Shown piece after piece: positions 22,889 to 34,299 of a stretch of 64,000 bases of DNA; position 1 is the stretch's first letter, and every line of letters starts with the position of its first letter. The notes below the pieces were generated by a model. It had not been told where the DNA came from, searched no databases, and was given only the letters and a program-made list of their open reading frames with translations. This stretch comes from Tillandsia leiboldiana (taxonomy: Eukaryota; Streptophyta; Magnoliopsida; Poales; Bromeliaceae): the NCBI GenBank assembly GCA_029204045.2, contig CM055071.1, forward strand, positions 16,141,161 through 16,205,160. Reading direction: 5' to 3'. A program made the position numbers and the translations under genes.

Positions 22889-23968
22889 GTTAGGGTATAA
22901 CTCTAGATATTTATGTAACTGGACTTTTTATACGTTCGGAATCCGGACCTGCCACATCCAGTCCGAACCCGGAACAAAGTTTGATTCATGCGAAATTCCA
23001 GTCCGGATCATCCCCTATTCAGTTCGGACCTCGAACTTTGTTTTTGCAATATCGCATGAATCAATACGGATCAGGTTATTCCAGTCCGGACCCCGAACTA
23101 TTTTTCAAGAAATTCTCTTGAAAAGGACGACAATCCGGATCAGCCAAATCCAGTCCGGACCGCCATGCGGGAAAAAGTCTATTAAGTCAGTTTTTGTTTC
23201 TTATCCTCTTCCAAACGGTTTCTAACCTATAAATAAACCCTAACATTCATCTTTTAGGGTAACCCTGAGGATTCCTAAGGTTTCAAAATTGCTTTATTTC
23301 AAAAGGGATCATAGGTAAATCTACATATAGAGAAGAAAGGAAAACACAATTAATTTCATGTTTCTTCATCTATATTGATCAATTTGATTCTACTATTTCT
23401 TGTAGAATCAAATTGATAAATACTTAGATGGTGTTTTCTTGTCTATCTATGATCTAAGTATTCGAATTATCATCACCACCAATAAACTAAACAACGATTT
23501 CCGAAAGGAGCGGCGCGTGGATTTGTGTGGCCTTGTAGATTCAAGGTGCTATCGCTTTCGTGGATTCGGAGTGAGGTGCGTTCGTGTGATCGATTCGTAC
23601 CAAAATTGGTGAAGACCGTGGATTCGGTTGGATGTCGTGGACTTGGCATTGGACACAAATCGTGGATTCGAGGTGCGTTGCAGAGCGAGCGGAGACGATC
23701 TACTAGGAGCGTATGGAAAATGTTGAGTCGTAGTGTTACGTTATATCACTTTGTACGTGTTTAATCTTAGTGGATTTCACCGTGTTATCGGTCCCGTGGT
23801 TTTTTATTCCTATGACGGAGTTTTCCACGTAAAATCTTGCGTACTTTATTTATTTTCTGTATAGGATTATTTTTACGCAAAGATTTTCGAATTTTATTGT
23901 TTACACCTATTCACCCTCCTCTCTAGGTGGTTTTCCCCCTATTTAGATCCGTTATCCCATAACCCACA
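22889..23968 (+). repeat. Ty1/copia LTR fragment (Copia-1-like)
   Basis: From about 22918 it follows the Copia-1 5' LTR (29565-30584): repeated CAGTCCGGA blocks, TATAAATA at 23228-23235, the CACCACCAATAAAC motif, CGTGGATTCG repeats, and an end in CCCATAACCCACA. No primer site or gag follows; gypsy LTR sequence resumes at 23969. The left end is uncertain because the first 150-200 bp of the LTR are diverged or missing. A solo LTR or truncated copy. Confidence 0.72.
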
Positions 23969-24315
23969 GGACCAAGTGGTGTAGAACATTCTTTCTCGGT
24001 GGTTGAACCCACTGGGAACTTCGTTATAGTTCTCACACCCGCGGGTGACCATTTTTTCAAGTTCAGGTGCATTCAGCGAGACAGACGACAGAAGCAAGGG
24101 CCCAGCAGACCTAGAGGGTCTAGCAGATGTTATCCCTTTTATATTTTGAGTGAACTATGTATTGTGAGAAAAAATTTAAAAGTTTGTAATATTATTTAAT
24201 TGCAAGTTGAGAGATGAAAAATGTAATGAAGTTTATTTTATTAGTTCACTCTTATCATGCTTTCATTTGCAGTTTAAACTTATTGTTTATTGAATAAAAG
24301 TTTTAAATTAGTAGT

Positions 24316-24618
24316 GATTTTTACTCTAATATTGTATCTCATCATACACATTGTTTTGATTGGAGATGGATGTTACCGTTTTTTCAGGTAGTGAGAGGTC
24401 ATGCCCGATTGGCGGGTCTGTTGGCGTGCCCAAATTGACCAAATTGGCGGTCTCGGGGTGTGACATAGTTTAGTACTATGATTGTTACTCTTCCACTTAC
24501 ACTAAACTGTGTTGAAATGGATCAACCGTTCCTTTCGGGTATAGAAAGGTCATGCACGATTGGCGGATCTGTTGGCGTGCCCAAACTGTCCAAATTGGCG
24601 GTCTCGGGCCGTGATAAT
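24316..24618 (+). repeat. imperfect duplication of the LTR terminus
   Basis: 24316-24465 and about 24480-24618 are related. Both contain TTGGCGGNTCTGTTGGCGTG and CCAAATTGGCGGTCTCGGG; the first ends TGTGACA and the second CCGTGATA. The second may be the end of another, older LTR of the same family. Confidence 0.65.
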
Positions 24619-25063
24619 GTGCGCTACCCCTCTTCCATTCGTGCGGCTACAGGGTGGATCTGGATGCCTATATCAGCGCCCGAAAACCCGAAAACCCGAA
24701 AACACCTCTAAAAACACCCTCAGGCTACGTTTTTTGCGCTAAAACGTTCCCGACTCGATCCAGCACTTCTCCAATGCGCTGACCGACCAATCATACTGCA
24801 ACTTTACCATTTGTGAAAGTCTAGTATCTCATAATTATAGTATAGTTTAACTATACTACGTTTTAAGAGGTATCCAAACGGGGTCTTATTGTAATAAAAT
24901 ACTCCAAATTAGATATTTTTGCGTGAGATGTTCAAAATCTTATTTCGGTTTTCTAGTGTTGTCGAGGCTTCACATTTTCCATTTAGTAAACAATCATTTC
25001 GAAATTACTTGCTAAAAATAGCATAAACTAAATTGGAATCGGAAATGCACTATGCAGCCTTAC
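24619..25063. other. unassigned stretch
   Basis: No gene seen. It contains a perfect inverted repeat with 10-bp arms, TAGTATAGTT and AACTATACTA, at 24838-24858, followed by TATCCAAACGGGGTC, wording common at ends of plant miniature DNA transposons. No matching second end was found. Confidence 0.4.
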
Positions 25064-25450
25064 CACTACAAGAAATTTGGTACATAAAGAAGGGAAAACT
25101 GGTCGTTATAGATTATTTTTTCGTCGTTAAAGCACAATATCCACAGTCAAAAAAACCGTCGTCACCCGTCGTTATTGATTCATTCGTTAAAAATATTAAC
25201 GACGAAATCTATATAACCGTCGTTAATAACAAAAAATGACGGGAAGATTCCCGTTGTTAATAAGTAGTATTAATGACCACATTATTATACAGTAACGACC
25301 AACCTTACCGTCGCAATTGAGATTTAAAAATACAATTTTACCAATAACTAGCATTCAATAGTGACCAATTTTTTCGTCGTTAAAAAACGTATCCCATTTA
25401 ATAATTCGATATTATAACGACCAACGCTTCTGTCGCTATAAATAAATTTA
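25064..25450. repeat. CACTA left terminus and subterminal repeat region
   Basis: Terminal inverted repeat followed by many short repeats (CGTCGTTA, AACGACC, GTCGTTAA) in both orientations, as expected for transposase-binding subterminal sites. Confidence 0.75.
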
Positions 25451-27113
25451 TTTCAAGATTTAGCCAGCTATTTATTTAAATTTTATATAATTCTCTTCCG
25501 CATTCACAAATATATACAAAAACAGACTTTCAACAAATTAAATAGTCATCTTCACATTATAAAACTAAAATAATATTTCATCAATAATATAATAATAGCA
25601 ATCACAAATTAAATATAGTTTTGAATTACCCATAAACTATATGTGTAAAGATCACCAACATATATATGTAGCATACATTTACCCATCATATTTTCAAAAA
25701 GAAGCAAAAAAAGTACCATAACTTGTATATCTACTACAAAAAGTCATAATAAAATTAATAATTCATCATATTCTCAAAAAAAAACCAAAAAAGTGTCATA
25801 ACTTGCATTTCATCTGCTAGCAATGTTCTTTGCCCAAAACTGTTGCAGACTGTACTACCTACAAGAGAAAAATGCCAAAATTAGAACAAATTTAATAGTT
25901 TTGTCAAAGAAAAATATATAAATTTACCAAGTAAAGAAAATAAGCAAATCATACAATCTAAAATCAAATTATGTTTAGATTAAATTTCACACAACTTATA
26001 TAAGAAACACATAAGCCAAAATTGTACAAATTAATAATTTATGACCATATATATATATACAACTTAAAATTTCACTAAATTGATTGCATGACTCCTATTT
26101 TTCTATACAATATTTAAATTATTTACAAGAAGTGGCATAGTAGGGAAAGATGATTACAAGACTAGAAATTCACAAAATGACAATAAACGGGATGGGTAAC
26201 AAGAAGTTGCATAAAAATATGAAATAAGACAACCACAATAATTATACAAAGCACTAAGGAGAGTAGGAACTATAGCAGTTGTTTTAATTAAGCACATCAA
26301 AACATAACAACAAAAAGATGAATTAAGCACATCAAAACATAACAACAAAAAGATGAGTGTACTTGGCGAAGTGAGCTTCTTATATGGCCTATGACAAAAA
26401 AAAAATTAAGTTGTGCTTGTTCATAAGACCAATTGGTCATTATGTATGAATAAACGAAGCTGCTGCAATTGCCAAAATCATTTCATATACAACAAATGTT
26501 TACACAAACATCGATTAGTTTAAATATCTATATACTGCCATCTCTAAGGCATCGATGAGCTTAAACATAGCCTACTATCGCATAGAAACAGAATAAGCTT
26601 GAACTAGAATAGCGAGAAATGTGAATGCAATTAATCATTACATACATTGTGGTATAAAGAATTTACATAAGAATGATATAGCAATTGGTGTGAGTAATCG
26701 AGTCATTGATGTCTGAATACATCAATAAAGAAGTCATTGATCTCTGTTGATTTCTTTTGGCACCTCTTCTCTGCAACTTTTTTGAAAAATATTCAACCTA
26801 CTCATTACAGGATTTAACTGAACATCACAATAGAAGCCAAAGCTACTACTAGTATACAAAATATAAGCTGAAAGAAGACATGACTATGGAATGCTATGCG
26901 TACACCAATAATGGTGGCAATAAAGTTGCACACATGGACAAGCTAAAGTCAAGCAGGAAATGAAGTTTTCATTACTTAAAAGTGATTGACTTAAATCTCT
27001 CAATCTAAATAATCAATACTAGCATTTCAAGAAAAAATAGAAAAGCTTCATAGAGAAATGAAAATAAAGCAACTCGATCATGTTTGATTTGAATTCAACT
27101 CACTTAAATATGA

Positions 27114-28440
27114 TCATATTGATTGCCCATTTGATGGAGGTGGAGAGGTACTTGATTGTTGCCGTTGAAGCATTTCCTTAATCATTCTTACTTCATTTTC
27201 CATTTCATCCATGCGATTCTTGAGTGATTGATTTTCTCTATGACTTTCACGAAGTTTAGATTGAAGCTCAGCTTTAGAGCCATTAGTTCTCATATCATTA
27301 GGTTTCAACCCACCACCATAGCAAACTACATGATCATGACATTGCGGTCCAAAGCACTTTTCAACTAGTTCTATATTAGATAAGGAGGGCTCGGCTTGTG
27401 TAACGCCAACAATTTTATCCTTCAAAAAATAATGAAATGAGCAATAGAGAATTGAAGATTTATTAAAGGAAATAGAATATAACAAAAATAAATATGTAAG
27501 ACATACATCTCTGCTAATTGTCTCTTGTTCAACTAGCATGCTACCTTTCTTGCGTGTCTCAAAAAATATAGTTGCTAGGCTTGGTGGTTCACCAACTTTC
27601 CCTCCCTTTTAAGAAAAACAAATTTACATAAAAAAATATCATCATACATTACGAATATTAACAAATGTGTAATGTAAAATCTTAATTACCTTTTTCCATA
27701 TAAATTGTCTAATTGGCTTACTACCCGTACGGTACGGCATACTTAATTTTGCCCTATTGTTGGAGTTTCGTTTGCTTGCTGCCTATATTTTTATAAGAAA
27801 AGTAAACTAAAATTAATAAAATTGTTAATTTTAAGAATAGAATGTAATTGAAACTTACGGTTAAGTATAAAAAATAAAAGTAAATGTAAACACAAGAGAA
27901 AGTAAGACATACCAGAAATTTTTCACTTGAAAAATGCTCTTTAACTAGCCATTCCCAATCACCTCGATCAATACCTTCAGGGATAATTTTTAGTGCTTCT
28001 TGTATACTCTTACTAGGCTTAATAAATTTGCGATGCAAATCTACCCTCCACTTATTCCACAAATCTTTCATATGAGCCAAAGTTTCATCACAATAATCCT
28101 CCATTTTCTCATGCTCAAATTTGTCCTAAAAGTTATGCACATACTATATATAAGTATATTGAAATGTGAAGACTAGAAAGTAAAGCATACTAATTCATAA
28201 TAACTAAACAAATTTATTTTCAACTTATAAACAATTTTATATAGCTTACATTTAGCATTACTATACATAATAGACTATAAACTGCATATATAATACTAGA
28301 TTAAGCTCTCAAGAATTAAGTTTCTATGGTATTCATATAGTCAAATTGATATCAAACTGAAAAGTATATATTACCGTCACCGCAGCCCACATATGTTTCT
28401 TCTGTTCACCATCGATTTCCTTCCAAGAGTGCACACGTAG
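27114..28440 (-). CDS. CACTA-encoded Transposase_24-like protein (multi-exon, partial)
   Basis: Five blocks on the minus strand join in one frame across introns with GT...AG ends: about 28440-28375, 28125-27913, 27782-27690, 27605-27507, 27419-27114 (stop at 27114-27116). The last four are 213, 93, 99 and 306 bp, all multiples of three. The first ends VHSWKEIDGEQKKHMWAAVT. The second holds HMKDLWNKWRVDLHRKFIKP and GDWEWLVKEHFSSEKF, and the third MPYRTGSKPIRQFIWKK: the conserved blocks of the plant Ptta/En/Spm family (Transposase_24, by recognition). The fourth carries ARKKGS-like and VEQETI; the fifth ends in a coiled-coil-like ENQSLKNRMDEMENEV stretch. The 5' end is not settled; an upstream exon near 28580-28620 is possible. 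Its role in transposition is not established from sequence. Confidence 0.72.
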
Positions 28441-28832
28441 GGGACAAATATTACAATCACGCACATTCAAATTTAGACAAAAATAAAATGTCTAATTAAA
28501 TAAATAGACAAACAAATAAGAAAATAGATTTAAAGTACAGATATAGAAAGTAGTAGTTGCAATAACCTGTAACAAAGTAACCTTGATTAGTTATCGCACG
28601 CCCAATTCTCCTAAGAATGATAATCTCCAAGAGCTGTCACCAAAAACCAAGCAAAATAAATAGAGAGACAGAGCAAATTGATCAATTAGAATTGAGACTA
28701 AAGTTGTGTGCTTTTTTCAGCATATTAAATATCATGCTCAACGGGCCATTACATTTTTTGCACATTTAGTAACCACTTGCTGGACTGGTCATCTAAAGTT
28801 AGTCGTTAAAAAATCCTTTTCTTGTAGTGTAC

Positions 28833-29359
28833 GTTTTCAAGCTTCTATTTTAACTATTCATTCAGGACGTGCATTCAGCGCAAGGTAGTGCGCTTCTCAG
28901 GTTAGAATTTCTCAAGCCTCTTAGTTTTGCTGCATGGGAAAAATTAGAAATATTATTCTAACTTCAGACCGTAGAACTATAAATAAAATTAAATAGTGAT
29001 ACATACAAGCACAATTTTAATTTGTACTATTTAATATATGTGGTGGCATATTGGCATCAAGCATTTTAATTGGCAATTAGAAGACAAATAAATTATAAAA
29101 TTTGAGTATGGACAAATTATTTTTCATAAAATTTTGGTAAATTCATATGAAACTTATGTGAACTATGAATAATTTTGAATCAACTATTCGACCCTTTAAA
29201 AATTTGAATTTTACTTTTTAAACTCTCAATTTATTTGATTTAAGTGAGTAAATTAATGAAACTTTAATTTTAAATTTTAAATTAATTTTTTACTTTAATA
29301 AATTTATAGTTGTGAGAATTCTACAAAATATATACTAACTAAACATGTAGAGAAAAACG
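28833..29359. other. AT-rich stretch without features
   Basis: Between the CACTA element and Copia-1. No open frame or repeat with a recognisable origin. Confidence 0.5.
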
Positions 29360-30584
29360 TGTTAAGAATTTTTGTATTGACGTATTTCGTGAAGTTAGGT
29401 TGAGTCTTGAAGATTGAAGATGAAGACTTGAAGAACAAAGACATCAATCTCAAGAAAAATGAATTCATAATGTTCAGGTACGTTTAATTAAATATTTTTG
29501 ATGATTTGAATTCATTCTTATAGATTAGAAGCATTTGTAATATTTTCTATGGCTTAAAAATAAAAACTGGACATTTTGAGTGTTCAGGATCCGGACCAGA
29601 CAGATCCAGTCCGGACACCCAACATGATTTGGTTCATGCGAATTTCCAGTCCGGATCAACCTGGTTTCAGTCCGGACCCCGAACATTGATATTCTTATTT
29701 CGTATGAATCAGTCCATATCAGACCCATTTCAGTCCGGACCCCAAACCATTGTTTCTAAAATTTTAACGACAGTCCAGACCGCCGTGAATCCAATCCAGA
29801 CCGTGATGCGGGAAAATTCTGTTTTATGCAGTTTTTGATTCTTATCTCTTTCCAAAGGTTTCTAACCTATAAATAGACCCTAAAGATCTTATTTTAGGGT
29901 AAACCGAAAAAGATCCACATATAGAGAAGAAGGAAAAACACGTTCTAATTTATGTTTCTTCTTCTACATTTATCGATTTGATTTTTGGGTTTTTCAACTC
30001 ATTATTCTTTTACAAAAATCAAATTGATGAATACTTAGACGACATTTTTCTTGTCTATTTATGATTTTCTAAGTATTCAAAATCATCACCACCAATAAAC
30101 AACAACGATTTCCGAAAGAAACATCGGTGCGTGGATTCGTGTGAAGGCCTTGTAGATTCAAGGTTACGACTTTGTGGATTCGGAGTTGGGCTCGTTCGTG
30201 TGATCGATACGTGCTACATTGGTGACGACCGTGGATTCGGTTAGACTTCGTGGATTCGAAGTTGGACGCAATTCGTGTGATCGAAGCCCGTTGAGGACTG
30301 TTGAGAAGATCTACTTGGAACGTATGAAAAAGGTTGAGTCGTAGGTTTGCGTTATATCATCTTGTACGTGTTTTAATCTTATTTGATTTTTTCGTGTGAT
30401 CGGTCCCGTGATTTTTTATTCCTAAATTGGTGTTTTTCACGTAAAATCCTGCGTACTCTTTTTATTTTCCGCATTGGATTATTTTTACGCAAAGATTTCT
30501 GAGTTTTATTTTTTACACCTATTCACCCCCCCCCCTTTAAGTAGTTTTTCTCCTATTTAAGATCCTCGAATCCCATAACCCACA
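29360..30584 (+). repeat. Copia-1 5' LTR (1225 bp)
   Basis: Starts TGTTAAGAATTTTTG by alignment with the Copia-2 LTR start and ends ATAACCCACA. U3 contains five to six copies of a CAGTCCGGA block (29590-29810). TATAAATA is at 29868-29875. U5 repeats CGTGGATTCG. It precedes the primer site by two bases. Confidence 0.85.
29868..29875 (+). promoter_or_regulatory. TATA box of Copia-1 LTR
   Basis: TATAAATA in the context CTAACCTATAAATAGACCC. The same context is found in the LTRs at 23228, 49760 and, on minus, 63500-63507. Confidence 0.75.
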
Positions 30585-30586
30585 AG

Positions 30587-30598
30587 TGGTATTAGAGC
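30587..30598 (+). other. primer binding site of Copia-1, one mismatch
   Basis: TGGTATTAGAGC differs by one base (C to T) from the usual TGGTATCAGAGC, consistent with decay. Confidence 0.8.
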
Positions 30599-30617
30599 GG
30601 GAATAGGGTTGTAAACA

Positions 30618-32131
30618 ATGGTTGAGGATGGAAACATCAATCGACCTCCGTTTTTCGATGGAACCAATTATACTTATTGGAAAGTACGTATGAGAGCGTT
30701 TTTAATTTCCAACGATGAACGGGTGTGGCAATCAATCGAAACCGGATGGAAACATGCTATTGAAATTGTCATTGATGTACAAATCTCTAAACCCAGGTCG
30801 AAGTGGTCAAGGGCATCAATTCTTTATTTAATGCCTTGTCACAAATTGAGTTCTCTCGCGTCTCGGCTTGTGAAACAGTTAAAGAAATCTGGGATACTCT
30901 ATAAGTTACACATGAGGGTACAAGTTTGGTGAAGGTTCAAAAACTGCATATGCTTAAGAGCACATTTGATTCAATTCATATGGCAGAGAATGAAACCTTC
31001 ACAGAATTATACACGATTGCAAGATATTGTAAATACATGTGCTAACTTGGGAGAGAAGATCTCATAATCAAATGTTGTAAGAAAAATCTTGAGAACTCTT
31101 TCCGAGAGATTTCGCCCTAAGGTTGCAGCCATTGAAATAGTAAAACACCCGAACGAGATCAAAGTAGAAGAATTAGTTGGTGCACTTCAAACTTATGAAA
31201 TGACTTTTCCTACTAACTCTTCTTCTGGAAAGCCTTGCTCTTCTTCTAAGTCTTCAGGTATGGCATTGAAATCAATAAAAGAAGAAGACACGGATTTATC
31301 CTCAGATTCAGACGATAATCCATCAATGGAGGATTTTGAGAAACAACTAGCCTTCTTGACAAGAAAATTTCGCCGAAACTTTAGAAGGGGTAATTCGAAT
31401 AAATCTTCATCCTTCTTTAAATCTAAGAAAGACAAAGGATTTTCAGGTTCAAAATCAAGAAAGTAAGAGGGTTCCTCAATGGACAAAAAGAACATCGAGG
31501 GATAAATCCAGTGCTTCAAATGCAGAGGCTTTGGTCATATATCAACGGAGTGTCCCAATAAGAATCTGTCCAAGAAGAAGGCTATGCAAGCCGTCACATG
31601 GGATGACTCTTCCTCCTCTGACAAGTCGTCTTCTAGTGATGAGGATACAAACGCTACGGCATTTCTTGTGTCCACAACTTCACCCTTCGTGTGCTTGTCA
31701 TCGACTTCCTCTGGTTCGTTGTCTGTCCCCTTCTTGAATGAAAGAACAATATCGGATGATGAACCAAGCGATTTCGAAGGTGAAGATTTTGCTCACGCCT
31801 ATCAACAATTGTTACGGGACTCAAAGAAATTGGCGAAACATAACAAGAAGTTGAGGATAAGGCTGTGGGATCTCAAAGATCAATCCAATAAAGCAACTTC
31901 TCTCTCAAAAACTCTTGAAGAGGAAAGGGACAATTTGATCAAGATTAATAATTCCCATCAAGAGAAGAATGAGCACTTTGAATAAGAACATATAAAATTA
32001 GTTGAGAAAGCTAATTACTTCTTGAAGCTCTATTCCGAGGCACGTCAAGGAAACTTGGAGATGACGAAGACCATTTTCCAACTTAAAGAAGATTTGAAAA
32101 GGTTCTCATCGAGACGAACCAAATTGGATAA
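30618..32131 (+). pseudogene. Copia-1 gag (5' part, broken)
   Basis: ATG at 30618 starts a copia-type Gag: NRPPFFDGTNYTYWKVRMRA, then RVWQSIETGW. Compared with Copia-2 gag there is a deletion and frameshift near 30805, a TAA near 30902 and further shifts before 31089. From 31089 the frame reads LSERFRPKVAAIEIVKHPNE and LVGALQTYEMTFPTN. A stop precedes a CCHC knuckle (CFKCRGFGHISTEC, near 31511-31555). A coiled-coil region (31770-31985) follows, and the gene is cut by B at 32132. The remainder is at 56603. Confidence 0.85.
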
Positions 32132-33258
32132 TGTCATGCCCCAGGGGTTAGTATAAGCGGAAGAATGCGCATAAATTTTTCTTTTGGAAACAACCCCACC
32201 CTCCGGTACGTGCCAGACCCGCCACATATACAAATTTACTCCTCAAACGGACGGAGTCTCCTTTGTACATGTACGGCGTCACCAATACAGCAATGCACTT
32301 TAACCACACTAGTCGGGAAGATAATAAAACAAACACCTTTAATACCAACATTATTAAAAGGGCCACTAATATTTTGAAAGGTTAAAACCACGGGTTTACA
32401 AACGGTGCCCACACGGCACCTAATCTTTGAAAAACTATTTTCGCAAACTCTTTCTTTATTTTGAAAACGGCCCATCTAAAAGGAATTATCAGAAACGTCC
32501 ACACAGAGTACCAACCTCCACAAACAACCTCACACCACAGCACTAACAACTAGAGATGATCAAGCGGGAAAGTAAAAACATATAACAATAAAATCGTCGA
32601 TGGAGGAAAGTAGCTAAGTCCTCATGTCGCGGCCTCACCGTCGTCCCGGGTCCCTCCCCTGACCTGTCACAGTGTGGGAAGTCAGTGACACTACCAGTAA
32701 GAAGTATATATATGAAACGAGTAAGACACTGAAAAACTGTAACAGATGCTAGGAAAGTACGAGGACTAAGAAAATAAGTAAACCAAACCGTAACCCTGAG
32801 CATCCACAACCCCAACATGCCATTCAATGGATCTCACTAAAAACCCAGCACAATACCGCCATGTCGGTCCATGGACCTCAGGCAAAAGAAGTCATCCCGC
32901 TCAAGACCTGGTGCGAATAACCCCCCACTGTAAGAATACAGTTCCGCAAATAGTCGCAAGGGGGCCCCCACGCATATAGCCGCGTGGGGTCCACAGGTCT
33001 AATCAGACCACCTCTCTAAAAAAGTACACCGACACGGTGGCTAAACCGCTGGTGTGCGTGTAAGCCCCATGAGCATAACCATCATCAACCTGTGCCATAC
33101 ACCTCCCGCGACACTCAGTCGCACCAATGTAGCATAAGGACTCATTCAGTGACCCGGGGTTGAATTACCTTGCATTTACTCTTGGGGTGATAAACAACCA
33201 GCCCTAACATTCTCAGATTCTTTTGTAAGAGTTTCCAGTAAAAATAGTAGATGGGTAG
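32132..33258 (-). repeat. B 3' LTR, outer part
   Basis: Matches 54512-55637 closely by eye (both start at the TGTCA end, continue GGTTAGTATAAGCGG and run to AGTAGA(T/C)G(G/A)GTAG). Interrupted by C1 after the GGTAG at 33254-33258. Some reading frames here are without coding meaning. Confidence 0.88.
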
Positions 33259-33491
33259 TGTAGAGTACCGGGACCTTGGATAGCGCGCCGACCACACAGA
33301 TGGCTTGGAGCAGAGAATTGCCTTGGGCATGTTGCATTTGAGTTTACAGTGGATGCCGGGTTGATTCGGATCAACGCGGAAGCTCCAGCTCGATTCGGGG
33401 TTTTCCCGGGCTTTGTAGGCCGATTGAGGATGAGATTGGGAATTTCCGACTTCACCGTGGAGTGCCGGAAATTCGGGAACACTTGGAACAG

Positions 33492-33890
33492 GTGTACTTT
33501 CAGTTTACAGCGAGGTTCGGGAGGTTCCGGACTGACGCGAAGGACCCGGAGGCAAAAAGTGAGTCGGAACTGGCAATTTTGGAGCCGGTAATTGATTTTA
33601 GCACCCCGACTCAACGGATAAGCTTTTTGAGGAGAAAAAGCTGTGGACACGTGTACTTTTGATTTACAGCGAGGTTCGGGAGGTTCCGGACTGACGCGGA
33701 GGACCCGGAGGCAAAAAGTAAGTCGGAACTGGCAGTTTTGGAGCCGGTATTTGATTTGAGCACCCCGACTCAACGGATGAGCTTTTTGAAGAGAAAAAGC
33801 TGTGAGCGCGTGTATTTTCGATTTACAGCGGAGTTCGGGAAGTTCCGGGCAGCGGCGGAGAGCCCGAGGGCAAAAAGTGAGTTGGAGTTG
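33492..33890 (+). repeat. 159-bp tandem repeat in C1 U3, about 2.5 copies
   Basis: Copies start near 33492, 33651 and 33810 with GTGTA(C/T)TTT and share TTCGGGA(G/A)GTTCCGG. The same array is at 40093-40490 in the 3' LTR. It lies upstream of the TATA box. Confidence 0.88.
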
Positions 33891-33941
33891 GATTGTTGGA
33901 ATTAATTAATTAGTTAATTAATTAATTAAAGCTTTATGCTT

Positions 33942-33949
33942 TATATAAA
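33942..33949 (+). promoter_or_regulatory. TATA box of C1 LTR
   Basis: TATATAAA after a TTAATTAA-type repeat (33900-33929); the copy in the 3' LTR is at 40543-40550. Confidence 0.72.
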
Positions 33950-34133
33950 GGGCCCCAACCCTCCCTGTAGCAACAGAGAAAGAAAAAGGAAGAAAGAAAG
34001 AAAGGAAAAGAAAAGAGAGGAAAAAGGAAGAAGAAGAAGATGAAGGAAAAGGAGTTTTGAGCCGATCTTGGATTTTTGGACTCGCCGTTGGAGGCCGCGT
34101 GGAGCTCGTGGGCGTGCGGCGGGCGTCGTCGAG

Positions 34134-34139
34134 GTAAGT
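34134..34139 (+). other. consensus 5' splice site in C1 leader
   Basis: GAG/GTAAGT, the plant donor consensus, about 190 bases after TATA. With the acceptor TTTTGTTTCAG ending at 37944 (10 bases before the gag ATG) it would remove a 3.8 kb intron containing the GC-rich repeats, primer site and hairpin. Inference from consensus. Confidence 0.45.
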
Positions 34140-34299
34140 AAAATTCAGATTTTTGGTTCTTTTGAGGTTTTCTTGGCATTTGGAGAGCTTGGGATTTTTG
34201 TTTGGATTTTTAAAGAGCTAAAAATGGGATTTTTTGGATTAATTGGATTTTTTGGGGGATTTTCGGATTTTATTGGGGTTTTTTTTGGAATTTGTCGTC

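Larger units (their letters stand above)
20079..24465 (+). mobile_element. P0: 3' tail of an older plus-strand gypsy element
   Basis: Directly right of M1 lies the end of another gypsy internal region: the GTTTCACGGACGAAAC hairpin motif (20222-20237) and a polypurine tract (TTAAGGGGGTTAGAA, 20243-20257), followed by an LTR. No coding domain of P0 is visible; its body should continue left of M1, outside the window. M1 inserted about 180 bp before the LTR. Confidence 0.72.
20258..24465 (+). repeat. P0 3' LTR with inserted sequences
   Basis: Begins TGTAATGTAC after the polypurine tract and ends TCTCGGGGTGTGACA. It holds four tandem-repeat tracts, a TATA box at 21538 and, near its 3' part, a copia LTR fragment (22889-23968). 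Without that fragment it is about 3.1 kb. The stretch GGTTGAACCCACTGGGAAC (24000-24018) resembles the U5 part of C1 (about 37198-37217), supporting one gypsy LTR on both sides of the copia piece. Confidence 0.7.
25064..28829 (-). mobile_element. CACTA (CMC/En-Spm) DNA transposon, probably non-autonomous
   Basis: The left end is CACTACAAGAAATTTGG and the right end CCTTTTCTTGTAGTG, inverted copies of the CACTA terminus. Both sides carry the 3-bp target duplication TAC (25061-25063 and 28830-28832), the length expected for this superfamily. The left subterminal region repeats short CCGTCGTTA and TAACGAC motifs. Inside is one recognisable minus-strand gene (27114 to about 28440) resembling plant Transposase_24; no TNP2-type main transposase was found in 3.8 kb. 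Between 25450 and 27100 I see only AT-rich sequence with no coding signal. Confidence 0.9.

Noticed and set aside
24478..25239. Short plus-strand frames near the CACTA left end
   Set aside because: No similarity to known domains; one overlaps the terminal inverted repeat.
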